Positions 18,203 through 26,183 of a stretch of DNA of 60,507 bases are shown here, piece after piece (the stretch's first letter is position 1; each line of letters starts with the position of its first letter). The translations under genes and the position numbers were made by a program. The notes beneath the pieces are model-generated. The model had not been told where the DNA came from, did not search any database, and saw only the letters and a list, made by a program, of their open reading frames with translations. This DNA is from Halieaceae bacterium (lineage in GTDB: Bacteria > Pseudomonadota > Gammaproteobacteria > Pseudomonadales > Halieaceae): assembly GCA_902520195.1 (NCBI GenBank), contig CABYND010000011.1:1-60507 (forward strand). Reading direction: 5' to 3'.

Positions 18203-18985
18203 GTGAGTAACAGGTTGCAGGGCAAAGTTGCCCTCATTACCGGCGGCACGAACGGCATCGGTAAGGCCGCTGTGCAAGGCATGACCCGCGAAGGTGCGAA
18301 AGTCGTCTTTACCGGCAACAACATCGAGGCCGGCAATCAGATCGCCAGCGATACTGGCGCAACCTTCATCCAGCACGCGGTGCAGGACGTTGAGGGTTGG
18401 GAGGCAGTCAAAGCGGCCATTCGAGACCAGCACGGACGGCTGGACGTCACGTTTTCGAACGCGGGTACCAACGCGGGTGACAGCGATATCGAGACCGTCG
18501 AAGTCGATGCCTGGAAAAATCTCGTCGACATTAATTTGACGGGCATGATGCTCGCGATCAAAGCGAGCATCGAGCTCATGAAGGCTAGTCCCGATGGTAG
18601 CGGCGGCTCCATCATCCTGAACAGTTCCATTAACGGCATGCTCGCATTGGCGGGGGATGTCACCTACTCGACCACCAAAGGCGCGCTGCGCCTGCTGGCC
18701 AAATCCACTGCCGTGCATTTGGCGAAAACCAAAACCGGCATTCGCTGCAACTCGATCCACCCCGGGGTCATTCAAACGCCTTTAATTCAAGGCGCTATTG
18801 ATGGCGCGCCTGATCCTGCTGCCGCAAGAGGCATGCTGGAAGGCATTGCCCCCATGGGCCGGCTGGGCAGCATGGAAGAAATCGTGTCGCTGGTGATTTA
18901 CCTCGCCTCCGAGGAGGCGAAATTTGTGACAGGTTCAGAGATCGTGATCGATGGGGGCTCTACCGCCGGGCTGCCGGGCGTCTGA
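18203..18985 (+). CDS. Short-chain dehydrogenase/reductase (classical SDR)
   Basis: A 260-residue NAD(P)-dependent alcohol dehydrogenase or ketoreductase. The cofactor motif TGGTNGIG is at 13-20, NAG at 86-88, and the catalytic Ser (NSS, about 141-142), Tyr155 and Lys159 (YSTTK) are present. It starts with GTG, supported by AAGGAG 7 bases upstream. The gene is transcribed rightward from the divergent region with operator b and converges on the SnoaL gene. Substrate unknown; in this setting a hydroxy-intermediate of the island is likely. Confidence 0.88.
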   Translation: MSNRLQGKVALITGGTNGIGKAAVQGMTREGAKVVFTGNNIEAGNQIASDTGATFIQHAVQDVEGWEAVKAAIRDQHGRLDVTFSNAGTNAGDSDIETVEVDAWKNLVDINLTGMMLAIKASIELMKASPDGSGGSIILNSSINGMLALAGDVTYSTTKGALRLLAKSTAVHLAKTKTGIRCNSIHPGVIQTPLIQGAIDGAPDPAAARGMLEGIAPMGRLGSMEEIVSLVIYLASEEAKFVTGSEIVIDGGSTAGLPGV

Positions 18986-19000
18986 GACGCCCAATCAAGT

Positions 19001-19408
19001 CTACTCGCCGTGCAACACCTTAAAGACGCGGCGACTGAACTTCCACTCGCCGTCGACCTTGACGCACTCATCATCGTATTGACCCCGGGGACGTAACTCG
19101 GTGCCGTCCTGCATCACCGCGACTTCATCGGTGTAACTGCGCATGGTGGCATGATCGCCGTCGACGGTAATCACGCCCGGCATGGCCATCATGTTCACAA
19201 AAGGAAACATTTTCATCGCCTCAAGCCACGCACCCACAATGGTCTCTCGACCCTGAAGACCCTCCATATCCAGATGCGGGAGCTCCCACACACCGTCTTC
19301 CGCCCACGTGGATCCCCACACCGCCGCGTCTCGCTGATTCACACCCTCGCAGTATCGCTCCAGCAAAGCGCGAATGCCCTGTTGGTCTTCAAAATGTTGG
19401 TCACTCAT
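19001..19408 (-). CDS. SnoaL-like (NTF2-fold) protein
   Basis: A 135-residue SnoaL-like cone-shaped protein: QQGIRALLERYCEGVNQRD, WAEDGVWELP, then beta strands ending in WKFSRRVFKVLHG. This fold contains isomerases, dehydratases such as bile-acid 7-alpha-dehydratase and scytalone dehydratase, and non-catalytic members. It is too short for a typical Rieske oxygenase beta subunit, which shares the fold. GGGAG lies 8 bases before the ATG. It follows the TetR and SDR genes in one leftward operon. Confidence 0.75.
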   Translation of the reverse strand: MSDQHFEDQQGIRALLERYCEGVNQRDAAVWGSTWAEDGVWELPHLDMEGLQGRETIVGAWLEAMKMFPFVNMMAMPGVITVDGDHATMRSYTDEVAVMQDGTELRPRGQYDDECVKVDGEWKFSRRVFKVLHGE

Positions 19409-19452
19409 CGTCAGTACTCCCTTTATCGCGCTCGCAATCGCTTCGCGCCGTT

Positions 19453-20217
19453 TTATTGATTGATCAGGCCACCATCGATCACCATTTGCGCGCCCGTCAT
19501 GTAAGTGGATAAATCAGACACCAAGAACAGTGCTGCATCGGCAATGGTGTGTGGCGGCCCCATGTATCCCATGGGGACTGCCGCGTTCAGCTTCACATAC
19601 TCCTCAGGGTTATCTACCGACGACTGCCGCTGCATATTGGTGTCGATCAGCCCGGGGTGAATCGTATTGCAACGAATACCCTCAGCGGCTGTCTCGGCGG
19701 CGATGGTCTTGGTAAAGCCAATCACGCCCCCTTTTGCTGCCGCATAAGCACTGCAGGCGGGCACGCCGACAAGTGCCGCCACCGATGACATGTTTATGAT
19801 GGATCCTTTGACACCGGTCTCGCGCATTACTGCGACCGCTTTTTGAGTGCCAAGAAAAACACTGGTCATGTTGACCAACATCTGCCGGTTGTAATCGGCC
19901 AAACTGAGTTCGGGCAATGTTTTCAATATCGCGATACCCGCATTATTAATAAGGGCGTCCAATCGCCCATGCTCGTCGCGGATCTGGGCCATGGTGCTGT
20001 CCCAGACTGCCTCGTCCGTCACATCCTGCTGCCAGGCCTGGGCTTGCCAGCCCGCCCCCTGAATTTCTGCTGCCGTGCGCGCGGCCCCCTCACCATCTAC
20101 ATCGGTCACGATGACAGTCGCACCCTCACTCGCCAGCTTGTGCGCGATCGCATGGCCCAACCCTGGGTTAGATGCGCCGCCGGTTACCAGACAGATCTTG
20201 CCATCTACCATTCCCAT
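19453..20217 (-). CDS. Short-chain dehydrogenase/reductase (classical SDR)
   Basis: A 254-residue NAD(P)-dependent oxidoreductase with TGGASNPGLG (12-21), NNAG (91-94), catalytic Ser in NMSS (about 144-145), Tyr158 and Lys162. An aspartate after the second strand (TDVDG) suggests preference for NAD(H). A perfect AGGAGGT precedes the first ATG. It lies between the TetR gene (68 bases upstream) and the SnoaL gene (44 bases downstream). Substrate unknown. Confidence 0.88.
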   Translation of the reverse strand: MGMVDGKICLVTGGASNPGLGHAIAHKLASEGATVIVTDVDGEGAARTAAEIQGAGWQAQAWQQDVTDEAVWDSTMAQIRDEHGRLDALINNAGIAILKTLPELSLADYNRQMLVNMTSVFLGTQKAVAVMRETGVKGSIINMSSVAALVGVPACSAYAAAKGGVIGFTKTIAAETAAEGIRCNTIHPGLIDTNMQRQSSVDNPEEYVKLNAAVPMGYMGPPHTIADAALFLVSDLSTYMTGAQMVIDGGLINQ

Positions 20218-20285
20218 GTTTACCTCCTAGTTATCGACACTCACGACGAGCCCTGGCCTGAAGACACTTGGCTCTCGCAGTTGAT

Positions 20286-20972
20286 TCAAAGTTCACCATC
20301 GCCCGTATCAGCGAGATAGATCCGCTCCAGGTGGTCCGTCACCGTCTCAATCACGCGTTTGGCGCGCTGCTCCCGATTGGATGAGCGATGCGCTACGGCC
20401 ATGCCCTGCATCACAAATTGCACCAGATCGTGTGCCGCCTGCAGCGACTTCACCTGTTTCCAGTGCGGAAAGACCGAGCGCACCGTCTTCAAGAACTCCC
20501 GCTCAAAATCGCGCTCCACCTCGCCTACGGCCTCGGCCAGTTCCGGATCCGTGCGCGCCGCGCCCAGCAATTCCTGATAAGCGATAAATGACGGCAGATT
20601 GACGTACCTCCAGGCGTTTTCCACAGACACCCTAATCGCGGCGCGGGTCAGCGTTTGATCGGGAGAATCAATATCGGTCATCAGCGCGCGGTATTCGTTC
20701 AACCGTCTGACATGCAAATAGCCTACGACGGCATTCATCACAGCGGCGCGTGAAGGAAAGTGATGCATCATCGCGCCGCGGGAGACACTGGCTTCATCAG
20801 AGATCATCGCTGTTGTCGTATTGACGTAGCCATGTTCGACAAAGCAGCGCACGGCCGCCTCGAGAATAGCCTGACGGGTCAGCGCGCTCTTTTCCGCTTG
20901 CCAGCCATCGCCGACACGTCCCGCGGCGCTCCGTCGGCTGGACTTGGCGCGGCTCGCTTTCCTTGCTGTCAT
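20286..20972 (-). CDS. TetR/AcrR-family transcriptional regulator
   Basis: A 228-residue repressor-type regulator. A basic N-terminal arm (about 30 residues) precedes the TetR helix-turn-helix: LTRQAILEAAVRCFVEHGYVNTTTAMISDEASVSRGAMMHHF, given here by its key parts around residues 31-74. The C-terminal ligand and dimer domain is not recognised. It starts 80 bases from operator copy c. I infer that it recognises the 22-base palindrome found at five places in the island, and represses until a pathway intermediate, possibly an acyl-CoA, binds. That link is not proven by sequence. Confidence 0.88.
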   Translation of the reverse strand: MTARKASRAKSSRRSAAGRVGDGWQAEKSALTRQAILEAAVRCFVEHGYVNTTTAMISDEASVSRGAMMHHFPSRAAVMNAVVGYLHVRRLNEYRALMTDIDSPDQTLTRAAIRVSVENAWRYVNLPSFIAYQELLGAARTDPELAEAVGEVERDFEREFLKTVRSVFPHWKQVKSLQAAHDLVQFVMQGMAVAHRSSNREQRAKRVIETVTDHLERIYLADTGDGEL

Positions 20973-21051
20973 GCTGTTCCCCGTGATTCTTTCTGTGCTT
21001 GCAGGAGCGGCCCCAAGTGTGCGGCCACATCGTGAGTATGGCGTTCACGGC

Positions 21052-21073
21052 AAACAAACCGGCTTGCTTTTTT
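21052..21073 (+). promoter_or_regulatory. Island operator, copy c (next to the TetR gene)
   Basis: Half-sites AAACAAAC (21052-21059) and GCTTTTTT (21066-21073), spacer 6; 15 of 16 positions fit. TTGCTT (21064-21069) is followed after 18 bases by TAGACT (21088-21093), a rightward promoter for the DUF35-thiolase operon. It also lies 80 bases upstream of the TetR start, consistent with autoregulation. Confidence 0.6.
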
Positions 21074-21170
21074 TATCGGCAGTATCCTAGACTGATTTTT
21101 ATAAAGCGGCCAGCCTGAGCAGCTCTCAGCACTCTCACAAGCTGGTTCGCACAGTATTTCGGGGACCGCC

Positions 21171-21605
21171 ATGTCCAACGCCAAACCACTCCATGAGGGG
21201 CTGTTCAGCTGGCCGGCAGACACGCCTAGTCTGATCGGCACCCGCTGCCTCGACTGCGGAGAGCACGCGTTTCCAAGCCAATCCGCCTGCCGAGCCTGCT
21301 CGGGACAAAACATGGCCCCAGCTGATCTTGGCAGCGAGGGCACGCTGTGGACCTGGACGATACAGTCGTTTATGCCCAAAACCCCTTATCGTACTGACGA
21401 AACACCAGAGACTTTCACGCCCTACGGGGTAGGCTATATCGAGCTGGCTTGTGGCCTTAAAGTAGAGAGCCGCCTACGTGAGAATACGCCGGAGCAACTC
21501 ACCATTGGCATGCCGATGAAAATGGAAATGATCACCGTGCGCAAAGATGAAGAGGGTACTGACCTGTTGACCTTCCAGTTCTGCGCGGCAGAGGAGCAAC
21601 ACTGA
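21171..21605 (+). CDS. DUF35 / OB-fold zinc protein, thiolase partner
   Basis: A 144-residue protein with an N-terminal rubredoxin-like zinc ribbon (C26, C29, C40, C43) and a C-terminal OB-fold, the DUF35 arrangement. Family members bind thiolase-like partners, as in the Ltp2-ChsH2 aldolase complex of steroid side-chain degradation and in archaeal mevalonate enzymes. Its stop overlaps the thiolase start (TGATG), supporting a complex. It is first in the operon DUF35 - thiolase - Rieske oxygenase. Confidence 0.88.
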   Translation: MSNAKPLHEGLFSWPADTPSLIGTRCLDCGEHAFPSQSACRACSGQNMAPADLGSEGTLWTWTIQSFMPKTPYRTDETPETFTPYGVGYIELACGLKVESRLRENTPEQLTIGMPMKMEMITVRKDEEGTDLLTFQFCAAEEQH

Positions 21606-22747
21606 TGGACGTGGCAATTGTTGGACTGGGGATGCACCCCTTTGGCAGAACCCCCACTATGTCCGGCCTTGAGCAAGGTGCGGCCGCGGCCCGGGCAGCA
21701 CTTGCTGACGCAGGCACCGACTTCAAACGCATGGAGTTCGCCTTTGGCGGCAGCCAGGACAGCGGCAATGCCGACTCGCTGGTGAATTTACTGGGCCTCA
21801 CCGGACTTCAGTTCACCAACGTGGCAAACGGTTGCGCAACGGGAGGTAGCTCTCTTAACGCAGCCTACTCGGCGATCAAAAGTGGCCAATACGACGTCGG
21901 TTTGGTAGTTGGCTTCGACAAACATGACCGCGGTGCCTTCAACCCGCAGCCCGCTGACTGGGGACTCGACGACTGGTACGGCGAAACCGGCCTGATGCTG
22001 ACCACTCAATATTTCGGCATGAAGATTCAGCGCTACATGCACGACCACGGCATCTCACGGGAGACACTACTCCGCGTTGCCGAGAAAGCGTTCCGCAACG
22101 GCTCGCTGACCCCGACGGCGTGGCGGCAGACGGCGCTGTCGTGGGAAGAGATTGATAATGCACCTATGGTCAGTGAGCCGCTCAACAAATACATGTTTTG
22201 TTCGCCGGCTGAAGGCGGCTGCGCCCTGATCGTCTGCCGCGCCGATATCGCACACGAATTTCATCCACGCCCGGTCTATTTGAAAACCGCTGTGGTGCGC
22301 TCCAGAAACTACGGCAGTTTCGAGGTGTTCAGTCCTGCTCAACCGCCAGAGGTTGCAGATTCGCCGACGGTGACCGCCTCGCAGGCCGCTTTTGAGCTGG
22401 CAGGGGTGGGGCCGGAAGATATCGATGTCGCCCAACTTCAGGACACTGAGGTCGGCGCGGAAATCATGCACATGGCCGAGAACGGCTTTTGTGATCACGG
22501 CGATCAAGAACAATGGCTGGCCGACGGGATGACTGAAATTGGCGGCCGGCTGCCCGTCAATACTGATGGTGGCTGCCTCGCCAATGGCGAACCCGTTGGG
22601 GCGTCAGGGCTGAGACAGGTGCAAGAAATTTGCGTGCAACTACGGGGTGATGGCGGTGCACGACAGGTACCGAACGAGCCCAAAGTTGGCTATACCCACG
22701 TGTACGGTGCACCGGGCATCAGTGGCGTGAATATTCTCGCGCGCTGA
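21605..22747 (+). CDS. Thiolase-fold lipid-transfer/SCP-x-like enzyme (possible aldolase)
   Basis: A 380-residue thiolase-superfamily protein. The nucleophile-position cysteine is present (NVANGCATGG, C77). The usual GHP histidine loop reads NGEPVGASG with Glu329 in its place, and the C-terminal Cys-Gly-Gly motif is replaced by YGAPGISG. This pattern, together with the adjacent DUF35 gene, fits the Ltp-type retro-aldolases or other non-thiolytic members better than true thiolases. It would act on a CoA ester, possibly to release a short chain. Substrate unknown. Confidence 0.82.
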   Translation: MDVAIVGLGMHPFGRTPTMSGLEQGAAAARAALADAGTDFKRMEFAFGGSQDSGNADSLVNLLGLTGLQFTNVANGCATGGSSLNAAYSAIKSGQYDVGLVVGFDKHDRGAFNPQPADWGLDDWYGETGLMLTTQYFGMKIQRYMHDHGISRETLLRVAEKAFRNGSLTPTAWRQTALSWEEIDNAPMVSEPLNKYMFCSPAEGGCALIVCRADIAHEFHPRPVYLKTAVVRSRNYGSFEVFSPAQPPEVADSPTVTASQAAFELAGVGPEDIDVAQLQDTEVGAEIMHMAENGFCDHGDQEQWLADGMTEIGGRLPVNTDGGCLANGEPVGASGLRQVQEICVQLRGDGGARQVPNEPKVGYTHVYGAPGISGVNILAR

Positions 22748-22790
22748 GCGCGCGTTTCGTTAACTCAAGCGAAGTTCAAAAGGATTACCC

Positions 22791-24170
22791 ATGGCGAACG
22801 CAGAACAAAAGCAACAGGGCGATGGCGGCCGGTTCGTCGGCACGACCTGGCAGGACCTGCTTGACCTGGAAACCGTCGATGTCCCCGAATATCTGCGGAT
22901 TCAGAATAACCCTGATATGGGCGACGAGGATCTCTCTGTCGAGCGCTATATCAGTCAGGAGTTCTTCAACAAAGAGAAAGAAGAAATGTGGCCCCGTGTC
23001 TGGCAAATGGCCTGCCGCGAGGAAGAGATCCCCGAGCCGGGTGATCACCACGTCTACTGGATTATCGACCGCAGTGTGATCGTCACCCGAACACCATCAG
23101 GCAAGATCAAAGGCTACATTAATTCATGCCGACATCGCGGGAGATGTTTGCGCGACGAGTCGGGATCTGTCGATAAATTCCGCTGCCCCTTCCACGGCGC
23201 TACCTGGGATCTGGAAGGACAGTTCCAGGGCATCCCCAATCAGTGGGACTTTGAGCATATTGAAGGCCGCGACATGAGCCTGCCACAGGTCAAAGTCGCG
23301 ACTTGGGGTGGCTTCGTGTTCATCAATTTTGATCAGGATGCGCCACCCCTCGAAGACTACATGGATGTGCTGCCCGATCACTTCAAGCGCTTTCCATTAG
23401 AGGAGTACTTCACGGGTGTGCACGTACAACGCGTGATGAACTGCAACTGGAAAGTGGGCGCCGAGGCCTTCATGGAGTCCTGGCACACCGTGGAAACCCA
23501 CAAGCAAATCCTCACCTTCACCGGCGATGCCAACTCGCAGTACGACTGCTGGGGAGACAACGTTAGTCGATCAGTGACGCCAATGGGTGTGGCTAGCCCA
23601 CACCTGAGCGATGTCTCGGAAGAGACCATCACTCGCGACATTCTGAAACTTTCTGGTCGGATGGCGACAGATAGTGACGAAGGCGTCGAGATGAAAGACG
23701 GCCAAAGTGCGCGGGAGTATGTGGCGCAAATGAATCGGGAGATGTTTGAGGAAGCCGCAGGGGAGCAATTCGATGACCCAACGATGGCCGAGCTTCAGGA
23801 TGCGATTCTCTACAGCCTGTTCCCGAACTTCCAAGTCTGGATCGGCTACGGTGGCAACATCGTTTATCGCTTCTTGCCCAATGGAAATGACCCCGACAGC
23901 TGCATATTCGACGTGCGCATTCTGCTGCGATACCCCAAAGGTAGTGAGCGCCCGGCCGCAGTCCCCTGCACAGTGATACCCGCTGATCAGCCCTTTGCGT
24001 CCCACGAAGAGCTGGGCTCGCTGGGAGGGGTTTTTGATCAGGATGACGCCAACCTGCCGGCAGTACAGAAGGGTATGAAAAACTCAGCGACTGGTAAGGT
24101 CATTCTCGCCAGCTATCAGGAAAGCCGAATCCGGCATTTGCATCAGACCATCGACAAATACCTGAATTAA
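22791..24170 (+). CDS. Rieske non-haem iron oxygenase, alpha subunit (second type)
   Basis: A 459-residue oxygenase clearly different from the one at 16369. The Rieske ligands are CRHRG (C113, H115) and CPFHG (C132, H135). The mononuclear iron histidines are H232 and H237 in ESWHTVETH after NWK (220-221), with the carboxylate ligand probably in the QDDANLPAVQKG segment. AAAGGA lies 6 bases before the ATG, 43 bases after the thiolase gene, so it is the third gene of that operon. A terminator follows. It needs an external electron supply; the ferredoxin at 14729 is a candidate. Confidence 0.9.
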   Translation: MANAEQKQQGDGGRFVGTTWQDLLDLETVDVPEYLRIQNNPDMGDEDLSVERYISQEFFNKEKEEMWPRVWQMACREEEIPEPGDHHVYWIIDRSVIVTRTPSGKIKGYINSCRHRGRCLRDESGSVDKFRCPFHGATWDLEGQFQGIPNQWDFEHIEGRDMSLPQVKVATWGGFVFINFDQDAPPLEDYMDVLPDHFKRFPLEEYFTGVHVQRVMNCNWKVGAEAFMESWHTVETHKQILTFTGDANSQYDCWGDNVSRSVTPMGVASPHLSDVSEETITRDILKLSGRMATDSDEGVEMKDGQSAREYVAQMNREMFEEAAGEQFDDPTMAELQDAILYSLFPNFQVWIGYGGNIVYRFLPNGNDPDSCIFDVRILLRYPKGSERPAAVPCTVIPADQPFASHEELGSLGGVFDQDDANLPAVQKGMKNSATGKVILASYQESRIRHLHQTIDKYLN

Positions 24171-24202
24171 ACCAACCGGACTTACTGGCGACAAAAAACA
24201 AA

Positions 24203-24223
24203 AAGCCCCGCTAAGCGGGGCTT
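24203..24223. terminator. Terminator between convergent genes
   Basis: Perfect 9-base stem AAGCCCCGC / GCGGGGCTT with a TAA loop; an A-rich run on the left would serve as a T tract for leftward transcripts. It lies between the Rieske oxygenase and the convergent SnoaL gene. Confidence 0.8.
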
Positions 24224-24244
24224 ATCATTGCGCGGGTTGTTAAA

Positions 24245-24649
24245 TCACGCGGCGCTACTGTAGTGAACCCAGGCATCCACAATGGGCTTGGGGTCAAAGT
24301 AATAGGGGCGAATCTCGCACACTTTGCCGTCACGGAAGCGAAACAACTCTGCCAGTTGCGCGGAGGCAAGACTGGGATCTTCGAAGCGGAAAGAAATCAC
24401 ATTGATCACATAATCGCCGCCGACGGTCATCCCCTCGGGCTCAAGGTCAGCAACCTTCAATGTCCCGAAGACATGTGAGTACAAATCGCGCAGCGCTCTC
24501 TTGCCGCGGTACTCCCCAGCCATCGGAAGGCCCTCGGCCTCAATGATGAAAAAATCGTCGGTCAGCATGGTCTCGGCGGTATCAAAATCCCCGGCACCCG
24601 TTGTGGCATAGAGTTGCTGTACAAAAGCCATCTTCTCGTCATCGGTCAT
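24245..24649 (-). CDS. SnoaL-like (NTF2-fold) protein
   Basis: A 134-residue SnoaL-like protein: VQQLYATTGAGDFDTAETML, DDFFIIEAEGLPMAGEYRGK, then LAELFRFRDGKVCEIRPYYFDP, a typical ketosteroid-isomerase-like layout. Catalytic residues cannot be assigned. A G-rich ribosome binding site precedes the ATG. It follows the acyl-CoA dehydrogenase at 24760 in a leftward operon, 110 bases downstream. It may isomerise or hydrate a pathway intermediate, or have no catalytic role. Confidence 0.78.
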   Translation of the reverse strand: MTDDEKMAFVQQLYATTGAGDFDTAETMLTDDFFIIEAEGLPMAGEYRGKRALRDLYSHVFGTLKVADLEPEGMTVGGDYVINVISFRFEDPSLASAQLAELFRFRDGKVCEIRPYYFDPKPIVDAWVHYSSAA

Positions 24650-24759
24650 CGTCTTACCCCCCCTCTTTATGGTTGTCTGTATCGCTCTAGTGCGACTCCG
24701 CGGCCATGACTCAGAGTCACCGCCAGCGGTTTTAAATTCACCGCGCCAGCATCAAGCGA

Positions 24760-25989
24760 TTAACTCGACGCCTCAGCGTACTGCTGAATAATGCGTTTGC
24801 CGAGTGCCATTTGGTGCACCTCATCGGGACCATCCGCCTGACGACACCAGCGCGCATAGTTAAACTGCTCGGCCATACACCAATCCTCGGTCAGCCCGCC
24901 CGCGCCGTGCATTTGCATGCAGCGGTCGATAATCGCCTGAACCATCAGCGGCACGCTGATTTTAGTGGCTGAGATCAGTTCGATTGAGGGCTTCACACCG
25001 TGATGATCGATGTGCCAGCAGGTCTTGTGAACCAATAATCGCGCCATTTCCAGCTCGGCATAGCTCTTGGCGATGTTCTCGCGAATCGACTGATGCTGGC
25101 TCAGTTTTTTGCCAAAGGTTTCCCGGTCTTCGACGCGCTGACAGGCGAGCTCAAGGCAGCGCTGCCCGGCACCGATAAGACGCATGCAATGGTGCATGCG
25201 GCCGGGGGCCAGACGGCTCTGGGCAATCTCGAATCCCCTGCCCTCACCGAGCAGAAGATTTTCTGCGGGCACGCGAACATCAGTGAACGTCACCTCGGCA
25301 TGCCCAATCGGTGCGTCGTCATAGCCGAGCGTGGTCAGTGGGCGCAATACTTCAACACCCGGTGTGTCTTTGGGCACAAGAATCTGAGTTTGCTGCAAAT
25401 GTCGGTTCGGGTTCTCGGCATCGCTCTTACCCATGACGATAAAAATTTTGCAGCGTTCGTAGGGCGCACCGGTGATGAACCACTTATGACCATTCAGAAC
25501 CCATTCGTCACCGTCACGGCGGATATCGAGCTGGATATTGGTCGCATCACTGGAGGCAACCTGTGGCTCGGTCATGGCGTAGGAAGAGCGGATCTCTCCG
25601 GCCAGGAGCGGTGACAGCCAATCGACCCTCTGCGCTTCCGTGCCAAACTTCATCAGCACTTCCATATTGCCGGTGTCTGGCGCGTTGCAGTTGAACACCT
25701 CCGGCGACCATATTACGCGCCCCATTTCTTCAGCCAACGGCGCGTAATCCAGAAAGCTCATGCCGCCATGATCGCTGTACTCAGCGTATTCAGGTGGCAC
25801 AAAGAGATTCCAGAGCCCCGTGCTTCGGGCCTTGTCCTTTAAAGATTCGACGAGAGGCATGGACGCGAAGCGGTTGTCGGCGCCCGCAAGCGCCTCCTGA
25901 TGAGCCACCTCATTCGGATAGATGTGCTCTGCCATAAAGGCCTGTAACTCTGCCAGTATGCGCGTGCTCTTCTCACTCGGACCTATCAT
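24760..25989 (-). CDS. Acyl-CoA dehydrogenase, ACAD10/11-like
   Basis: A 409-residue FAD-dependent acyl-CoA dehydrogenase. The flavin and substrate signatures YAMTEPQVASSDATN and WFITGA are present, followed by RVPAENLLLGEGRGF and the end segment MQMHGAGGLTEDWCMA. The last motif ADGPDEVHQ takes the place of the YEGT segment, as in the ACAD10/11 group, which accepts unusual or branched acyl chains. It is transcribed leftward from the region with operator d, opposite the CoA synthetase. It probably introduces a double bond into a pathway acyl-CoA. Confidence 0.9.
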   Translation of the reverse strand: MIGPSEKSTRILAELQAFMAEHIYPNEVAHQEALAGADNRFASMPLVESLKDKARSTGLWNLFVPPEYAEYSDHGGMSFLDYAPLAEEMGRVIWSPEVFNCNAPDTGNMEVLMKFGTEAQRVDWLSPLLAGEIRSSYAMTEPQVASSDATNIQLDIRRDGDEWVLNGHKWFITGAPYERCKIFIVMGKSDAENPNRHLQQTQILVPKDTPGVEVLRPLTTLGYDDAPIGHAEVTFTDVRVPAENLLLGEGRGFEIAQSRLAPGRMHHCMRLIGAGQRCLELACQRVEDRETFGKKLSQHQSIRENIAKSYAELEMARLLVHKTCWHIDHHGVKPSIELISATKISVPLMVQAIIDRCMQMHGAGGLTEDWCMAEQFNYARWCRQADGPDEVHQMALGKRIIQQYAEASS

Positions 25990-26061
25990 GAAACCCCTCT
26001 GATACTGTGATCACCCGCTCTCCGCCGCCACACCCAGAACCAGGCTGTTCTGCAACGGGCA

Positions 26062-26083
26062 AAACAAGCGGGCTGGTTTGTTT
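26062..26083 (+). promoter_or_regulatory. Island operator, copy d (best match)
   Basis: Half-sites AAACAAGC (26062-26069) and GTTTGTTT (26076-26083), spacer 6; all 16 positions fit AAACAARC-N6-GYTTGTTT. TTGTTT (26078-26083), 16 bases, then TATATA (26100-26105) forms a rightward promoter for the CoA synthetase operon. The site lies between divergent genes starting at 25989 and 26184. Confidence 0.65.
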
Positions 26084-26183
26084 TAAGCGGCGCTCATACT
26101 ATATAGTCATCGACCGCCAACAGAAACCACCGCGACGGAGATCAACGTTACTGTGCTGACGGAAGCGGGTATGGGGCGCCCTC

